Shown piece by piece: positions 8,711 through 18,827 of a stretch of 64,000 bases of DNA. This DNA is from an uncultured Phocaeicola sp. (GTDB lineage: Bacteria; Bacteroidota; Bacteroidia; Bacteroidales; Bacteroidaceae). The translations under genes were made by a program, and so were the position numbers. Every line of letters begins with the position of its first letter. The first letter of the stretch is position 1. Under the pieces are notes generated by a model. That model did no database searches, was not told where the DNA came from, and saw nothing but the letters and a program-made list of their open reading frames with translations. The stretch is from assembly GCA_944320855.1 (NCBI GenBank), contig CALUJF010000008.1, positions 1 through 64,000 on the forward strand. The letters run 5' to 3'.

Positions 8711-10687
8711 ATGAACAATAATTCTAACAAACCAAAGATTAATGTGCCTAAACCGAATTTGAGTTGGTTATATATCATTATAGCTATGGTTATAGGCTTC
8801 TTATATATTACAAGTGATGAAGGAAGTATGAGTAAGGAAATTACTTATACTGAATTCAAGGATATGGTAAGAAAAGGCTATGCTGATAAAATCATTGCGT
8901 ACGACAACAATTCCGTTGAAATGTTTGTCAAGCCTGAAAACATAGTTGATGTATTTAAGAAAGATGCCAATAAAGTCGGCAGAAGTCCTTCTGTAAAGGT
9001 TCTTGTCGGTTCTATGGAGTCATTGGATAAATTCCTTGACGAGGAACAGAAGAACGGTAATTTTACAGGCTCTATCAGATATGAAAAGGACAGCGACTAT
9101 TTTGGAGTAGTATTCTGGAATCTACTTCCTATTGTATTCTTTGTTGGATTATGGATTTTCATCATGCGTCGCATGGGAGGAGCCGGCAACGGAGGAGGAG
9201 CAGGAAATGTGTTCAATGTCGGTAAAAGCAAAGCTCAGCTTTTTGAGAAAGGTGCAAACAGGGTGACATTCAAGGATGTTGCCGGACAGTCTGCAGCCAA
9301 GCAGGAAGTGCAGGAAATAGTAGAGTTCTTGAAACAGCCGCAGAAATATACTGAACTTGGAGGTAAAATTCCAAAGGGTGCTTTGTTGGTAGGCCCTCCG
9401 GGAACAGGTAAGACTCTTTTGGCAAAGGCTGTTGCAGGCGAGGCCGATGTTCCGTTCTTCTCAATGTCAGGTTCGGATTTCGTTGAAATGTTCGTAGGTG
9501 TCGGTGCATCGAGAGTGCGCGACCTGTTCAGACAGGCAAAGGAAAAGGCACCGTGTATTATATTCATCGACGAAATCGATGCCGTTGGTCGTGCCAGAGG
9601 TAAAAATCCGAGCATGGGTGGAAATGATGAAAGAGAAAACACTCTTAATCAGCTTCTTACAGAGATGGACGGATTTGGTACAAACAGTGGTGTCATTATA
9701 TTGGCTGCTACCAACAGAGCTGATATCCTTGATAAGGCATTGCTTAGAGCAGGACGTTTCGACAGACAGATTCATGTTGACTTGCCTGACTTGAACGAAA
9801 GAAAAGAAGTGTTTGGCGTTCATATACGTCCTTTGAAACTTGATGAAACAGTAGATATAGATTTGCTGGCAAGACAGACACCGGGATTCAGCGGTGCAGA
9901 TATAGCCAATGTTTGTAATGAGGCAGCACTTATAGCAGCACGTCATAACAAACAGTCTGTAAGCAAGGATGATTTCATGGCTGCTATCGACAGAATTGTG
10001 GGAGGTCTGGAAAAGAAAACTAAGGTTATGACTCAGGCCGAAAAGAGGTCTATTGCCTTGCATGAGGCTGGTCACGCTACTATATCATGGTTCCTTGAAT
10101 ATGCCAATCCATTGATTAAGGTTACTATAGTTCCGCGAGGAAGAGCTCTTGGAGCTGCCTGGTATTTGCCTGAAGAAAGACAAATCACTACCAAGGAACA
10201 GATGCTTGACGAAATGTGTGCTACTCTTGGAGGACGTGCAGCTGAAGAATTGTTTATCAAGCAGATTTCTACCGGAGCGATGAATGACCTTGAGCGAGTT
10301 ACAAAGCAGGCTTATGGAATGATAGCATATGCAGGTATGAGCGATAAGCTGCCTAACCTGTGCTATTATAATAATGATGAATACAGCTTCAACAAACCGT
10401 ATAGCGAACATACTGCCGAACTTATCGACAGCGAAGTGAAGAAGATGATAGCAGAGCAGTATGAACGTGCGAAAGCTATTCTTACAGAGCATAGCGAAGG
10501 TCATAATAAATTGGCAGACTTGCTTATAGAGAAAGAAGTGATTTTTGCCGAAGATGTAGAAGCTATATTCGGTAAGCGTCCTTGGGCCTCACGTTCGGAA
10601 GAGATTATGGCCGAAACACAGGTTGAAGAACCGGAAGTGAAAGGTATTGAAAGTAAAGAAGAGGATAAACAGGAAGAAGCTATTTAA
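8711..10687 (+). CDS. ftsH: ATP-dependent zinc metalloprotease FtsH
   Basis: Membrane-anchored AAA+ protease that degrades unfolded and regulatory membrane proteins. Of its 658 residues, helix 1 (about 17-35) and helix 2 (about 125-150) flank the extracytoplasmic segment; a Gly-rich linker (GGAGNGGGAGN) follows. The AAA module has Walker A GPPGTGKT at 228-235, Walker [10 protein letters not shown], and the second-region-of-homology motif [20 protein letters not shown]. The M41 peptidase has the zinc motif HEAGH at 451-455. The C-terminal about 50 residues are acidic and Glu/Lys-rich. Length is near the usual 640-680. cdsA follows 68 bp later, probably in the same transcript, linking membrane quality control and phospholipid synthesis. 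Confidence 0.97.
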   Translation: MNNNSNKPKINVPKPNLSWLYIIIAMVIGFLYITSDEGSMSKEITYTEFKDMVRKGYADKIIAYDNNSVEMFVKPENIVDVFKKDANKVGRSPSVKVLVGSMESLDKFLDEEQKNGNFTGSIRYEKDSDYFGVVFWNLLPIVFFVGLWIFIMRRMGGAGNGGGAGNVFNVGKSKAQLFEKGANRVTFKDVAGQSAAKQEVQEIVEFLKQPQKYTELGGKIPKGALLVGPPGTGKTLLAKAVAGEADVPFFSMSGSDFVEMFVGVGASRVRDLFRQAKEKAPCIIFIDEIDAVGRARGKNPSMGGNDERENTLNQLLTEMDGFGTNSGVIILAATNRADILDKALLRAGRFDRQIHVDLPDLNERKEVFGVHIRPLKLDETVDIDLLARQTPGFSGADIANVCNEAALIAARHNKQSVSKDDFMAAIDRIVGGLEKKTKVMTQAEKRSIALHEAGHATISWFLEYANPLIKVTIVPRGRALGAAWYLPEERQITTKEQMLDEMCATLGGRAAEELFIKQISTGAMNDLERVTKQAYGMIAYAGMSDKLPNLCYYNNDEYSFNKPYSEHTAELIDSEVKKMIAEQYERAKAILTEHSEGHNKLADLLIEKEVIFAEDVEAIFGKRPWASRSEEIMAETQVEEPEVKGIESKEEDKQEEAI

Positions 10688-10755
10688 ACAAGTACAGAAA
10701 TAAAAACTGTAGGATAAATATAACGCAATAAGGAACAACAAATATTCCCTAAACA

Positions 10756-11595
10756 ATGAAGAAAAATTTTATTATAAGACTTTTAACCGGTACTGTCTTT
10801 GTTGCCGTATTGGTGGGATGCATACTAAGTGGTCCAATACCATTTTCTGTGCTGTTTGCTATAATATGTGCAATGACTATCAATGAGTTTGGGAATATTA
10901 TGGAGAAGAGCGGTCTGGCACAGATTAACAGGCCTATATCCATGCTGTCCGGTGTATTTCTGTTTTTGGGTTTTGCATACCTTGGAGTATCGCCCGGCTC
11001 GACAGAAATTCTGATTCCGTATCTGTTCCTGCTGTTATATGTATTCATTAGCGAGCTATACAAAAAGAAAGAGAATCCTGTAAACAATATTGCCTATTCC
11101 ATGATGGCACAGCTGTATATTGCTTTGCCGTTTTCAATGTTGAACTTGCTTGCTTTCTTCTCTTCAGGTGAATCAGAAAGCTCCGTTTACAGTTACATCC
11201 TCCCGTTGTCGATTTTTATTTTCACATGGATAAACGATACCGGAGCATATTGTACAGGTGTGCTTTTCGGCAGACACAGACTCTTTGAGCGCATATCACC
11301 TAAGAAATCGTGGGAAGGCTGGTTTGGCGGTTGTGCATTCAGTATTATAGGTGCTGTAGTGATAGCCAAGTACTTTCCTATATTGACAATGGCTGAATGG
11401 ATAGGACTTGCAGTAACGATAGTTGTGTTCGGTACGTGGGGCGATTTGGTGGAATCACTCATAAAGAGAAGTATAGGTATAAAGGATTCCGGCAATATTC
11501 TGCCCGGACACGGAGGACTGTTGGACAGGTTTGACAGTACCTTGCTGGCTGTTCCGGCTTCTGTAGTTTACTTATACATCATTTCCATGCTGTAA
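10756..11595 (+). CDS. cdsA: Phosphatidate cytidylyltransferase
   Basis: Integral membrane enzyme that makes CDP-diacylglycerol from phosphatidate and CTP, the branch point for phospholipids. The 279-residue protein has about eight hydrophobic helices and ends with the CDS signature: SLIKRSIGIKDSGNILPGHGG followed by LLDRFDS, including the conserved K, D, GHGG and DRxD residues. Last gene of the rsfS-ftsH-cdsA group; it is convergent with the LytTR regulator, 57 bp away. The gap holds no strong terminator hairpin that I can see. Confidence 0.95.
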   Translation: MKKNFIIRLLTGTVFVAVLVGCILSGPIPFSVLFAIICAMTINEFGNIMEKSGLAQINRPISMLSGVFLFLGFAYLGVSPGSTEILIPYLFLLLYVFISELYKKKENPVNNIAYSMMAQLYIALPFSMLNLLAFFSSGESESSVYSYILPLSIFIFTWINDTGAYCTGVLFGRHRLFERISPKKSWEGWFGGCAFSIIGAVVIAKYFPILTMAEWIGLAVTIVVFGTWGDLVESLIKRSIGIKDSGNILPGHGGLLDRFDSTLLAVPASVVYLYIISML

Positions 11596-11652
11596 TGATG
11601 TATAAGTAAATTCTATTCTGTTTCTAATATTTTTTCTCAGCGTGTTATAACT

Positions 11653-12414
11653 TTAGAAGATACAGAAATGATCCATAAGGTTCTTTTTGTATTTTCGTGA
11701 CACAGTCACCTCTTTTACGTTCTCGAAAGGAGGGTAGAGGATACAGTAATTATCCTGAATCATCACGAGATAGTCCATGTTCACAATGTACGACTGGTGT
11801 ACCTGAATGAAACTCTTGTTAAACGAACAGAGAAAATCAGCCGAAACATTTCTTCTGAGAGCCACACTTTCGCCTGTCACGAGTACGGCTTCCCATATTT
11901 TCCTGTCGGATAGATGTCTGAAGAATCCCACATCAGCGGTTTTTACCATGCGCATTTCCCCAGTAGGCAGTATCACCATGAATGAAGATTCACGGTTTGT
12001 GTCCTGCATCACTGGCTTTTCCTCCTGTACAGCCTTTGTCTCATATTCCAGAAGGAATCTTGAAATCACAATCTCAAACTCCTTTTTGTCTATCGGTTTC
12101 AGAAGGAAGTCGAAAGCACTGTTCCTTAAGGCATTTATCATGTATTTGTCGTGGGCCGTGTAAAACACCACCCTCATAGTCCACGTAATGTCGTCCGATA
12201 CTTCCGACAGCAGTTCCATGCCATACATTTCAGGCAGTTCTACGTCTAAGAAGAGTAAGTCCGGCATGACATCCTTTATCATCTCTATCCCTGTTGTCGC
12301 ATTTTCTGCCACGCCCTCCACATGGAATCTTGGAAATCTTTTCAGCTGTTCTACAAGGGCATTGGCTGAATCACGCTCATCATCTATTATTGCAACCTTG
12401 AAAAAATCTGCCAT
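11653..12414 (-). CDS. LytTR-family response regulator
   Basis: A 253-residue regulator with an N-terminal receiver (acidic pair D11-D12, phosphoacceptor D57 in LLFLDVELPEMYG, conserved Lys in LLKPIDKKEFE) and a C-terminal LytTR DNA-binding domain (about 150-250; DVGFFRHLSDRKIWE, then FIQVHQSYIVNMDYL and KEVTVSRKYKKNLMD). LytTR proteins bind direct repeats upstream of target promoters. The gene starts 2 bp after the stop of the sensor kinase, so the two are translationally linked and form one system. Targets are not evident; the phased array 14604-14679 upstream of the operon is a candidate. Confidence 0.95.
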   Translation of the reverse strand: MADFFKVAIIDDERDSANALVEQLKRFPRFHVEGVAENATTGIEMIKDVMPDLLFLDVELPEMYGMELLSEVSDDITWTMRVVFYTAHDKYMINALRNSAFDFLLKPIDKKEFEIVISRFLLEYETKAVQEEKPVMQDTNRESSFMVILPTGEMRMVKTADVGFFRHLSDRKIWEAVLVTGESVALRRNVSADFLCSFNKSFIQVHQSYIVNMDYLVMIQDNYCILYPPFENVKEVTVSRKYKKNLMDHFCIF

Positions 12415-12416
12415 AC

Positions 12417-14438
12417 TTATTTTCCGATTTTATATGAATACCCTTCAGGAATTGAATAACTGATTTCACAGCCCGTTTCATCATTTTCAAGATTAACGTT
12501 TGATATCTTCATCTGAATAGGTTTTTTGTTATACATATTAAGCAACTGTATCGTCTGTGTTATCACTTTCAGTCCCGTGCCTGTTCCCCTATTTGCACTG
12601 TTAGGTCTGAATCCGCCGCCATTGTCTGTCACGGTGATTTTAATCATATCATCGCTTTTCCATACTTTAATCCATAGTCTTTTGTTTCCTTCCTTGATTT
12701 TCAGAGCATGTTTCAGCGCATTTTCCACAGGTATCTGTATCATCATGGACGGTATAAGTATGTCCTTGCAGTTGGTTCTGTCATCTGTCGAAATCTCGTA
12801 TGAGAAATCGTCCCCCATGTTCTGTTCCTGCATTGATATGTATGTACGGACAAAATCCAGTTCGTCGGCAAGGCTGATGGACAGCTGGCCTGTCAGTTCG
12901 AGATTCTTGCGTATCAGTTTTGACAGATTGACGAGGTTGCTCTTGTCGATGTCGTCAGTGTATTTTGCCACTTCCCTGTTCAGGACATTGAATATGAAGT
13001 GTGGTGAAATTCTGTTTCTCACGCTTTCAAGCCTCAGCGAACTGATATCGGCCTGCATTCCCCACATCTTCATGTCTATTTTCCGTTTTCTGTATATGAT
13101 AAAGAATCCCGAAGCAGATATTATCAGGAGCATGCCAAGGAACAGAACTGTAATCCACTGGTGTAGAACGATAACCTGGTTCTCCTTTTCCTTTATGAAA
13201 ATCTCCTTTTTCATAAGAGTACTGTCCTGTCTGTATTTGAGGGCTATTTCAGCCGAGCGCATTTTAATTCGTTCGTTCCTTATCGAATCGTCAATGAATG
13301 CGTTGGCTCTCTGGTAATGGTACGCCTGCTTGTAGTCGCCTTTTTCCTCGAAATAATGCTGCAGATATCTGTTTCTGATGTGCAACATGTTTGGTTCTAT
13401 CACCTTAGGTTTTACGGCTTTTGATATGATTTCTGATGCCTGTTTTACGTCCCCTTTCTTCAGAGCCAACTCTATGAGCTGTGTTTCGATGTAATAAAGT
13501 GCTGATACATGATTTATATTCTTGAAAAATGAGTAGCAGTCCTCAAGGTAGATGGTGGCAGAGTCGGTTTCGTTCATAAGCAGAAACACTTCTCCCATGT
13601 TTACCTTTGTCAGATTGCGTTCAAAGTCCATATCCTTACGCTTGTCCGTCAGCTGCATTATCTTTCGGAAATACTCTAAGGATTTTGGATAGTCGCCGCG
13701 GTAATAATAGGAGTTTCCCCTGTTGTTCAGATAGATATGTTTTTCATATGGCAGCATCTGGTCGTAAAAACGTCCGGCCAAATCATAGTAATGGTCGCAC
13801 TGACTGTAGTCGCGCAGCTCCATATATACCTGTGCAAGTCCGTAGTACGACGGAAACCGTTTGTTTTCGGCTATCATAAGAGTGTCCGAAAGGAGCAGCG
13901 ATTTTCTGTACCAGTATGCACCCATATCGAATTTGCCGCTTCGTACATATGCGTCGGCCAGATTGATGGAGATGTCTACAAGGTTCTGCGATGCTCCCAT
14001 GTGGGATGAATATCTGTATGCTCTTCGGAAATAAACTATCGCCGAATCCACTATGGCCCTTCTGCTGTAGAAGTTTCCCCACATGTTGTTCACCCTTGAC
14101 AGCATATCGTAATCAGCTATTCCTTCCTTGTTCTTCATTTCGTAATAGCCGTCTATACTGTCAAGCAATATCTTTACAGAATCGTATTCCGACAAGAACA
14201 GCATGGCTTTTGATTTCGTCAGAAGAAGCTTATAGCGTTCGTCTGTATCGGTCTTAGGGAGCATGCTGTCTATTTTCCTCACAGCAATGTCAGGATTTGT
14301 CCCTATCAATGATTCAAGTTCTGCTATATACTTTCCGCTTTCTTTGCTTTCAGTGGTATTTCCTTTTCTGGAGATACAACCAGTGTATACCATTGGAAGT
14401 ATTAGCAGAAATATAATAAAATGAAAAGTTTTATGCAT
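12417..14438 (-). CDS. TPR-containing sensor histidine kinase (LytS/YpdA-like His_kinase family)
   Basis: Kinase partner of the LytTR regulator. I start it at 14438 (673 residues), because that ATG gives a lipoprotein-type signal peptide ending in VYTGC; the longer frame to 14570 adds 44 residues of unrelated hydrophobic sequence. The periplasmic part is a chain of TPR-like helices (about 45-400; e.g. YYLNNRGNSYYYRGDYPKSLEYF). One membrane helix (about 425-450) precedes the His_kinase domain, with the phosphorylated His480 in NRISPHFIFN, followed by the ATPase G boxes (VTDNGGGF, GTGTGLKVI). A lipoprotein signal together with a transmembrane helix is a common look for this Bacteroidetes family. 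Confidence 0.9.
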   Translation of the reverse strand: MHKTFHFIIFLLILPMVYTGCISRKGNTTESKESGKYIAELESLIGTNPDIAVRKIDSMLPKTDTDERYKLLLTKSKAMLFLSEYDSVKILLDSIDGYYEMKNKEGIADYDMLSRVNNMWGNFYSRRAIVDSAIVYFRRAYRYSSHMGASQNLVDISINLADAYVRSGKFDMGAYWYRKSLLLSDTLMIAENKRFPSYYGLAQVYMELRDYSQCDHYYDLAGRFYDQMLPYEKHIYLNNRGNSYYYRGDYPKSLEYFRKIMQLTDKRKDMDFERNLTKVNMGEVFLLMNETDSATIYLEDCYSFFKNINHVSALYYIETQLIELALKKGDVKQASEIISKAVKPKVIEPNMLHIRNRYLQHYFEEKGDYKQAYHYQRANAFIDDSIRNERIKMRSAEIALKYRQDSTLMKKEIFIKEKENQVIVLHQWITVLFLGMLLIISASGFFIIYRKRKIDMKMWGMQADISSLRLESVRNRISPHFIFNVLNREVAKYTDDIDKSNLVNLSKLIRKNLELTGQLSISLADELDFVRTYISMQEQNMGDDFSYEISTDDRTNCKDILIPSMMIQIPVENALKHALKIKEGNKRLWIKVWKSDDMIKITVTDNGGGFRPNSANRGTGTGLKVITQTIQLLNMYNKKPIQMKISNVNLENDETGCEISYSIPEGYSYKIGK

Positions 14439-14603
14439 GGTTTCCTTTTTTGTACTACAAAGAAATAAAAAATCACAATAGAATGCAAAAAGTATAATTA
14501 TATATTTTGAATAAAAATAATACTTTTTATGTGTTTTTGTATAAGCGTAAATTTGAGGATGTACGTTCATAGATTATGAAACGCTTAGGTGTAGATAGCG
14601 TTG

Positions 14604-14679
14604 CACGTACGTGTTCCGCCCGCGTCACGTACGTGTTCCGCGCGTTACACGTTCGTGTTCCACCCGTAACACGTACGTG
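14604..14679. repeat. 22-bp phased CACGTACGTG array
   Basis: The palindrome CACGTACGTG starts at 14604, 14626 and 14670, with CACGTTCGTG at 14648: four copies exactly 22 bp apart. Each is followed by GTTCCGC-like bases, and cutting the block into 11-mers from 14600 to 14687 gives eight units that all begin with G, alternating two types. It is far more GC-rich than the flanks (14439-14600 is AT-rich and otherwise empty). It lies about 170-240 bp upstream of the sensor-kinase start and 45 bp from the asd terminator. Confidence 0.9.
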
Positions 14680-14724
14680 TTACGGTTTCTGTGTCGAAGA
14701 AAAATCTCATTGATGACGAAGCAC

Positions 14725-14763
14725 AAAAAAAGAACGCCGGCAAGACCTGATGTCCTGCCGGCG
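14725..14763 (-). terminator. Intrinsic terminator of asd
   Basis: Read on the minus strand: a 12-bp GC-rich stem (14752-14763 with 14735-14746; CGCCGGCAGGAC-type arm) with a 5-base loop, then a T run (A run 14725-14731 on plus). It begins 31 bp after the asd stop. Confidence 0.9.
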
Positions 14764-14793
14764 TCAGTTATATCCGGTATTCTAATCTTATGA

Positions 14794-15804
14794 TTATCCG
14801 ATATTCTTAACCTTGATAAGGTATTCTGCTATCTGTACTGCGTTAAGAGCGGCACCCTTCTTAATCTGGTCGCCTACAATCCAGAATGTCAGTCCGTTTT
14901 CGTCTGCCAAATCCTTACGGATACGACCAACGTAAACAGGGTCCTTGCCTGCAAGGAACAATGGCATAGGATATTCTTTTTCAGCAGGATTGTCCATAAG
15001 AACAAGTCCTTCGCCCTTAGAGAATGCCTCGCGAGCCTCTTCTACTGATACAGGACGTTCTGTTTCAATCCAGATGCTTTCAGAGTGAGAACGAAGAGCA
15101 GGAACACGTACACAAGTTGCACTTACCTTAACGTCAGAGTGCATGATTTTGCGTGTTTCGTTATACATCTTCATTTCTTCCTTAGTGTAACCGTTTTCAG
15201 TGAATACGTCAATCTGAGGGATGAGGTTGAATGCAAGCTGGTAAGCGAACTTTTCAACTGTTACAGGTTCGTTGGCCAATACCTGACGATACTGTTCGTA
15301 AAGTTCGTCCATAGCGGCAGCACCCGCACCGCTGGCAGCCTGATATGTTGATACGTGAACACGCTTGATATGTGTAAGGTTTTCGATAGCCTTAAGAGCT
15401 ACAACCATCTGTATAGTAGTACAGTTAGGGTTTGCAATGATACCGCGAGGACGGTTCAATGCATCCTCAGCGTTAACTTCAGGAACTACCAATGGTATAT
15501 CGTTGTCCATACGGAAAGCACTTGAATTGTCTATCATGACTGCTCCGTACTTGGTGATTGTTTCTGCAAATTCTTTTGAAGTACCGGCACCGGCAGAAGT
15601 AAAGGCGATGTCCACACCTTTAAAATCATCGTTGTGCTGCAGAAGTTTGACTTCGATTTCTTTTCCACGGAATGTGTATTTTCGTCCTGCACTACGTGAA
15701 GAACCGAACAAAACTAATTCATCCAAAGGAAAATTTCTTTCTTCGAGCACACGCAGGAATTCCTGTCCTACGGCTCCGCTCGCACCGACAATTGCTACTT
15801 TCAT
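14794..15804 (-). CDS. asd: Aspartate-semialdehyde dehydrogenase
   Basis: Reduces aspartyl phosphate to aspartate semialdehyde with NADPH, feeding lysine/diaminopimelate, threonine and methionine synthesis. The 336-residue protein begins with the NADP-binding [17 protein letters not shown], has the catalytic Cys in [10 protein letters not shown], and the later substrate-binding [10 protein letters not shown] with the His/Glu pair. Length is typical of the bacterial type. It is a single-gene unit: a -7 box at 15851-15858 and a terminator at 14725-14763. Confidence 0.97.
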   Translation of the reverse strand: MKVAIVGASGAVGQEFLRVLEERNFPLDELVLFGSSRSAGRKYTFRGKEIEVKLLQHNDDFKGVDIAFTSAGAGTSKEFAETITKYGAVMIDNSSAFRMDNDIPLVVPEVNAEDALNRPRGIIANPNCTTIQMVVALKAIENLTHIKRVHVSTYQAASGAGAAAMDELYEQYRQVLANEPVTVEKFAYQLAFNLIPQIDVFTENGYTKEEMKMYNETRKIMHSDVKVSATCVRVPALRSHSESIWIETERPVSVEEAREAFSKGEGLVLMDNPAEKEYPMPLFLAGKDPVYVGRIRKDLADENGLTFWIVGDQIKKGAALNAVQIAEYLIKVKNIG

Positions 15805-15850
15805 TTTTTTCTTTAAACTTTAATTGTTAATAAAAACATCATTTTGTCCG

Positions 15851-15909
15851 CAAAAATAGAATATTTTGGAATAACATGTAGAAAAATCGCAAGAAATTTT
15901 ATATATTTG
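15851..15909. promoter_or_regulatory. Divergent -7 boxes for asd (minus) and antiporter (plus)
   Basis: CAAAAATA at 15851-15858 reads TATTTTTG on the minus strand, 47 bp before the asd ATG. TATATTTG at 15902-15909 lies 23 bp before the antiporter ATG. Both fit TAnnTTTG; -33 elements are weak. Confidence 0.6.
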
Positions 15910-15931
15910 TCTCAAAATGAATATATATTAA

Positions 15932-18091
15932 ATGTTTATGAAAGATTTGCTTGGCTTAACTGGATTTGGGCTTGACCTTCCTATAACTGATCCTACGTGG
16001 ATTTTCTTTTTGGTGCTTGTCATTATACTGTTTGCACCTATTATAATGGGTAAACTCAGAATACCTCATATCATAGGTATGATTTTAGCCGGTGTAATAG
16101 TCGGCGAGTACGGATTCAATATACTGGAACGCGACAGCAGCTTCGAGCTTTTCGGCAAGGTGGGATTACTTTATATCATGTTTCTTGCCGGTCTGGAAAT
16201 GGATATGGACGATTTCAAGAAGAACCAGACCAAAGGTCTTGTGTTCGGATTCTGGACATTTGTCATCCCTATGGCTTTGGGTATCGCTACGAGTATGTGG
16301 CTGCTGGATTTCTCACTGGTAACTTCGGTGCTCCTTGCAAGTATGTATGCCAGCCATACGCTGATAGCCTATCCTATAATAAGCCGGTACGGTCTGGCGA
16401 GGATTCGAAGCGTGAGTATAACCATTGGAGGTACCGCCGTGACAGTGCTCTTGGCGTTGGCCGTGCTTGCCGTGATAGGCGGTATGTATAAGGAAGAAAC
16501 CGTAGGCAGCATGTACTGGGTGCTGCTTGTGGTCAAGGTTCTTGCGCTTGGAGCATTGATTATCGTTGGTATGCCGCGTCTTTGCCGCTGGTTCTTCCGC
16601 AAGTATGACGACAGCGTGATGCAGTTCGTCTTTGTCCTGTCGATGGTGTTCCTTGGAGCCGGACTTATGGAGCTTGTCGGCATGGAAGGTATCCTCGGTG
16701 CGTTTATGGCCGGTCTGGTGATAAACAGATATGTACCTCATGTATCTCCGCTGATGAACCGTCTGGAGTTTGTCGGTAATGCGCTGTTCATTCCTTATTT
16801 CCTTATCGGTGTGGGTATGATAATAGATGTGCGCTGTCTTTTCACCGAAGGCGAAGCTTTGAAAGTGGCTGTTGTGATGACTGTCGTAGCAACTGTCAGC
16901 AAATGGCTTGCCGCATGGATTACTCAGAAATCATTCAGAATGAAGAAGAGCGAGTGCAGTCTGATTTTCGGATTGAGTAACGCTCAGGCTGCCGCAACAC
17001 TTGCTGCGGTGCTCATCGGTCATGAGATAATTCTCCCTACGGGCGAAAGACTGCTCAACGACGATGTGCTGAACGGTACTGTCGTGATGATTCTCTTCAC
17101 CTGCATTATTAGTTCAGTAGTTACCGAACGTGCCGCAAAACGTATAGTTGCCGAGGAGCATGAAGGCGATACAGATACTGACAAGAAGAAAAATGACAAG
17201 GAGAATTTCATGATTTCCGTAGCCAACCCTGATACGATAGAAGGCTTGGTGAATATGACACTCATGATAAAGCATCCTAAACAGAAGAAAGAGCTTGTAG
17301 CCCTGAGCGTGATTAATGACAACAATACATCCGAGGCCAAGGAAATGATGTCGAAACGAAATCTGGAAAAGACATCTATCATAGCATCGGCCGCAGATAC
17401 TTCTGTCAGAACAGTGTTGAGATACGATATGAATATCGCACAGGGTATCATTCATACGGCAAGGGAGAATGACATCACAGATATCATTATAGGTCTTCAC
17501 AGGAAGACAAACATGCTTGATTCATTCTTCGGAACAATGACAGAAAACCTGCTTTCAGGCACTCACAGACAGGTTATGATTGCCAAATTCCTTGTTCCTG
17601 TCAATACGCTAAGGCGTATAATCGTGGCAGTACCGAAGCAGGCGGAGTTCGAGGCCGGCTTCTCCAAATGGGTGGTACAGATGTGCCGCATGGGTAAGAT
17701 TTTGGGATGCAGGGTTTATTTCTATGCTTCCGAACAGACATTGGCATATCTGAAAAGGATAATAAACAGAGAAGGAGCCAATACTTTCTCTATGTATTCC
17801 GTGCTTGAAGATTGGGATGACCTGCTGCTGCTTACGAGCCAGATGGCATACGACCATCTCTTCGTGATAGTTTCATCCCGCAAAGGTTCGATATCTTACC
17901 AACAGTCTTTCGACCAGTTACCGGGACAGATTTCAAGGTATTTCTCGAATAACAGCCTGTTGATGATTTACCCTGACACATGGGGAGACCCTGAAGAAAT
18001 AATGTCGTTCACAGAACCTCGACGCGCAGTCAGTTCGACGGCATACGATACTGTGATTAGTAACCTGTATAAATGGTTTAAGAAAGAGTAA
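15932..18091 (+). CDS. CPA2-type cation:proton antiporter with C-terminal UspA-like domain
   Basis: A 719-residue inner-membrane protein. Residues about 15-400 hold 11-13 hydrophobic helices of the Na+/H+ exchanger (CPA2) fold, with recognisable segments such as RIPHIIGMILAGVIVGEYGFN, LLYIMFLAGLEMD and LGAFMAGLVINRY. Residues about 425-710 are soluble, with universal-stress-protein-like stretches (ENFMISVANPDTIEGLVNMTL and AQGIIHTARENDITDIIIGLH), which in related proteins bind nucleotides and gate transport. The transported ion (Na+ or K+) cannot be read from the sequence. tcdA begins 3 bp after the stop, so the genes are co-transcribed. Confidence 0.92.
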   Translation: MFMKDLLGLTGFGLDLPITDPTWIFFLVLVIILFAPIIMGKLRIPHIIGMILAGVIVGEYGFNILERDSSFELFGKVGLLYIMFLAGLEMDMDDFKKNQTKGLVFGFWTFVIPMALGIATSMWLLDFSLVTSVLLASMYASHTLIAYPIISRYGLARIRSVSITIGGTAVTVLLALAVLAVIGGMYKEETVGSMYWVLLVVKVLALGALIIVGMPRLCRWFFRKYDDSVMQFVFVLSMVFLGAGLMELVGMEGILGAFMAGLVINRYVPHVSPLMNRLEFVGNALFIPYFLIGVGMIIDVRCLFTEGEALKVAVVMTVVATVSKWLAAWITQKSFRMKKSECSLIFGLSNAQAAATLAAVLIGHEIILPTGERLLNDDVLNGTVVMILFTCIISSVVTERAAKRIVAEEHEGDTDTDKKKNDKENFMISVANPDTIEGLVNMTLMIKHPKQKKELVALSVINDNNTSEAKEMMSKRNLEKTSIIASAADTSVRTVLRYDMNIAQGIIHTARENDITDIIIGLHRKTNMLDSFFGTMTENLLSGTHRQVMIAKFLVPVNTLRRIIVAVPKQAEFEAGFSKWVVQMCRMGKILGCRVYFYASEQTLAYLKRIINREGANTFSMYSVLEDWDDLLLLTSQMAYDHLFVIVSSRKGSISYQQSFDQLPGQISRYFSNNSLLMIYPDTWGDPEEIMSFTEPRRAVSSTAYDTVISNLYKWFKKE

Positions 18092-18094
18092 CAG

Positions 18095-18820
18095 ATGAAT
18101 GCCGAAAATAATAGAGAGTGGCAGCAGCGCACGGAACTGCTGTTGGGAAAGGACAGGATGGAGCATCTCAGAAACTCGCACGTGCTTGTAGTGGGCCTTG
18201 GAGGAGTAGGAGCATATGCAGCCGAGATGATTTGCCGTGCCGGAGTAGGGAAGATGACTATAGTGGATGCCGATACCGTGCAGCCGAGCAACATAAACAG
18301 GCAGTTGCCGGCCTTGCATTCTGTGGTAGGCCGTCCGAAGGCCGAAGTACTTGCCGAACGCTTTAGGGATATCAATCCTGATTTGGAGCTGACAGTACTT
18401 CCTGTATATCTTAAGGATGAGGCTATACCGGAACTTCTGGACAGTGCGAAGTTTGATTTCGTGGTGGATGCCATAGATACGGTTGCGCCCAAATGCTACC
18501 TTATATATAATGCGTTGAAGCGCGGTATAAAGATAGTCAGCAGTATGGGGGCAGGAGCAAAGAGTGATATCACCCAGGTACGTTTTGCCGATTTGTGGGA
18601 AACGTATCATTGCGGACTGAGCAAGGCTGTGAGAAAGCGTTTGCAGAAAATGGGTATGAAACGCAAGCTGCCGGTAGTGTTCAGCACTGAACAGGCCGAC
18701 CCGAATGCCGTTATATTGATAGATAACGAACAGAACAAAAAGTCCACTACAGGTACTGTCAGCTATATGCCGGCCGTGTTCGGATGTTATCTGGCAGAAT
18801 ATGTAATACGAAAAATCTGA
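18095..18820 (+). CDS. tcdA: tRNA threonylcarbamoyladenosine dehydratase
   Basis: E1-like enzyme that uses ATP to cyclise t6A37 to ct6A on tRNAs reading ANN codons. The 241-residue protein shows the ThiF/MoeB nucleotide motif GLGGVGAYAAEMICRAGVGK, then VDADTVQPSNINRQ (conserved D and the NxxRQ adenylation motif) and a VVDAIDTVAPKCYLI stretch. It lacks the CxxC zinc pairs of MoeB-type proteins, which supports TcdA (CsdL) over thiamine or molybdopterin activation. It sits tightly between the antiporter and the LolD-like ATPase. Confidence 0.92.
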   Translation: MNAENNREWQQRTELLLGKDRMEHLRNSHVLVVGLGGVGAYAAEMICRAGVGKMTIVDADTVQPSNINRQLPALHSVVGRPKAEVLAERFRDINPDLELTVLPVYLKDEAIPELLDSAKFDFVVDAIDTVAPKCYLIYNALKRGIKIVSSMGAGAKSDITQVRFADLWETYHCGLSKAVRKRLQKMGMKRKLPVVFSTEQADPNAVILIDNEQNKKSTTGTVSYMPAVFGCYLAEYVIRKI

Positions 18821-18827
18821 TTAAGCG

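Noticed and set aside
9467..10075. 202-codon minus-strand frame inside ftsH
   Set aside because: Opposite strand of the conserved AAA region; codon pattern belongs to ftsH.
14604..14679. CRISPR array (regular repeats)
   Set aside because: Unit of 22 bp with 10-bp repeats and no unique spacers of normal length, no cas genes; same for the other phased arrays.
17933..18610. 225-codon minus-strand frame across the antiporter-tcdA junction
   Set aside because: Overlaps two well-supported genes and shows no family pattern.
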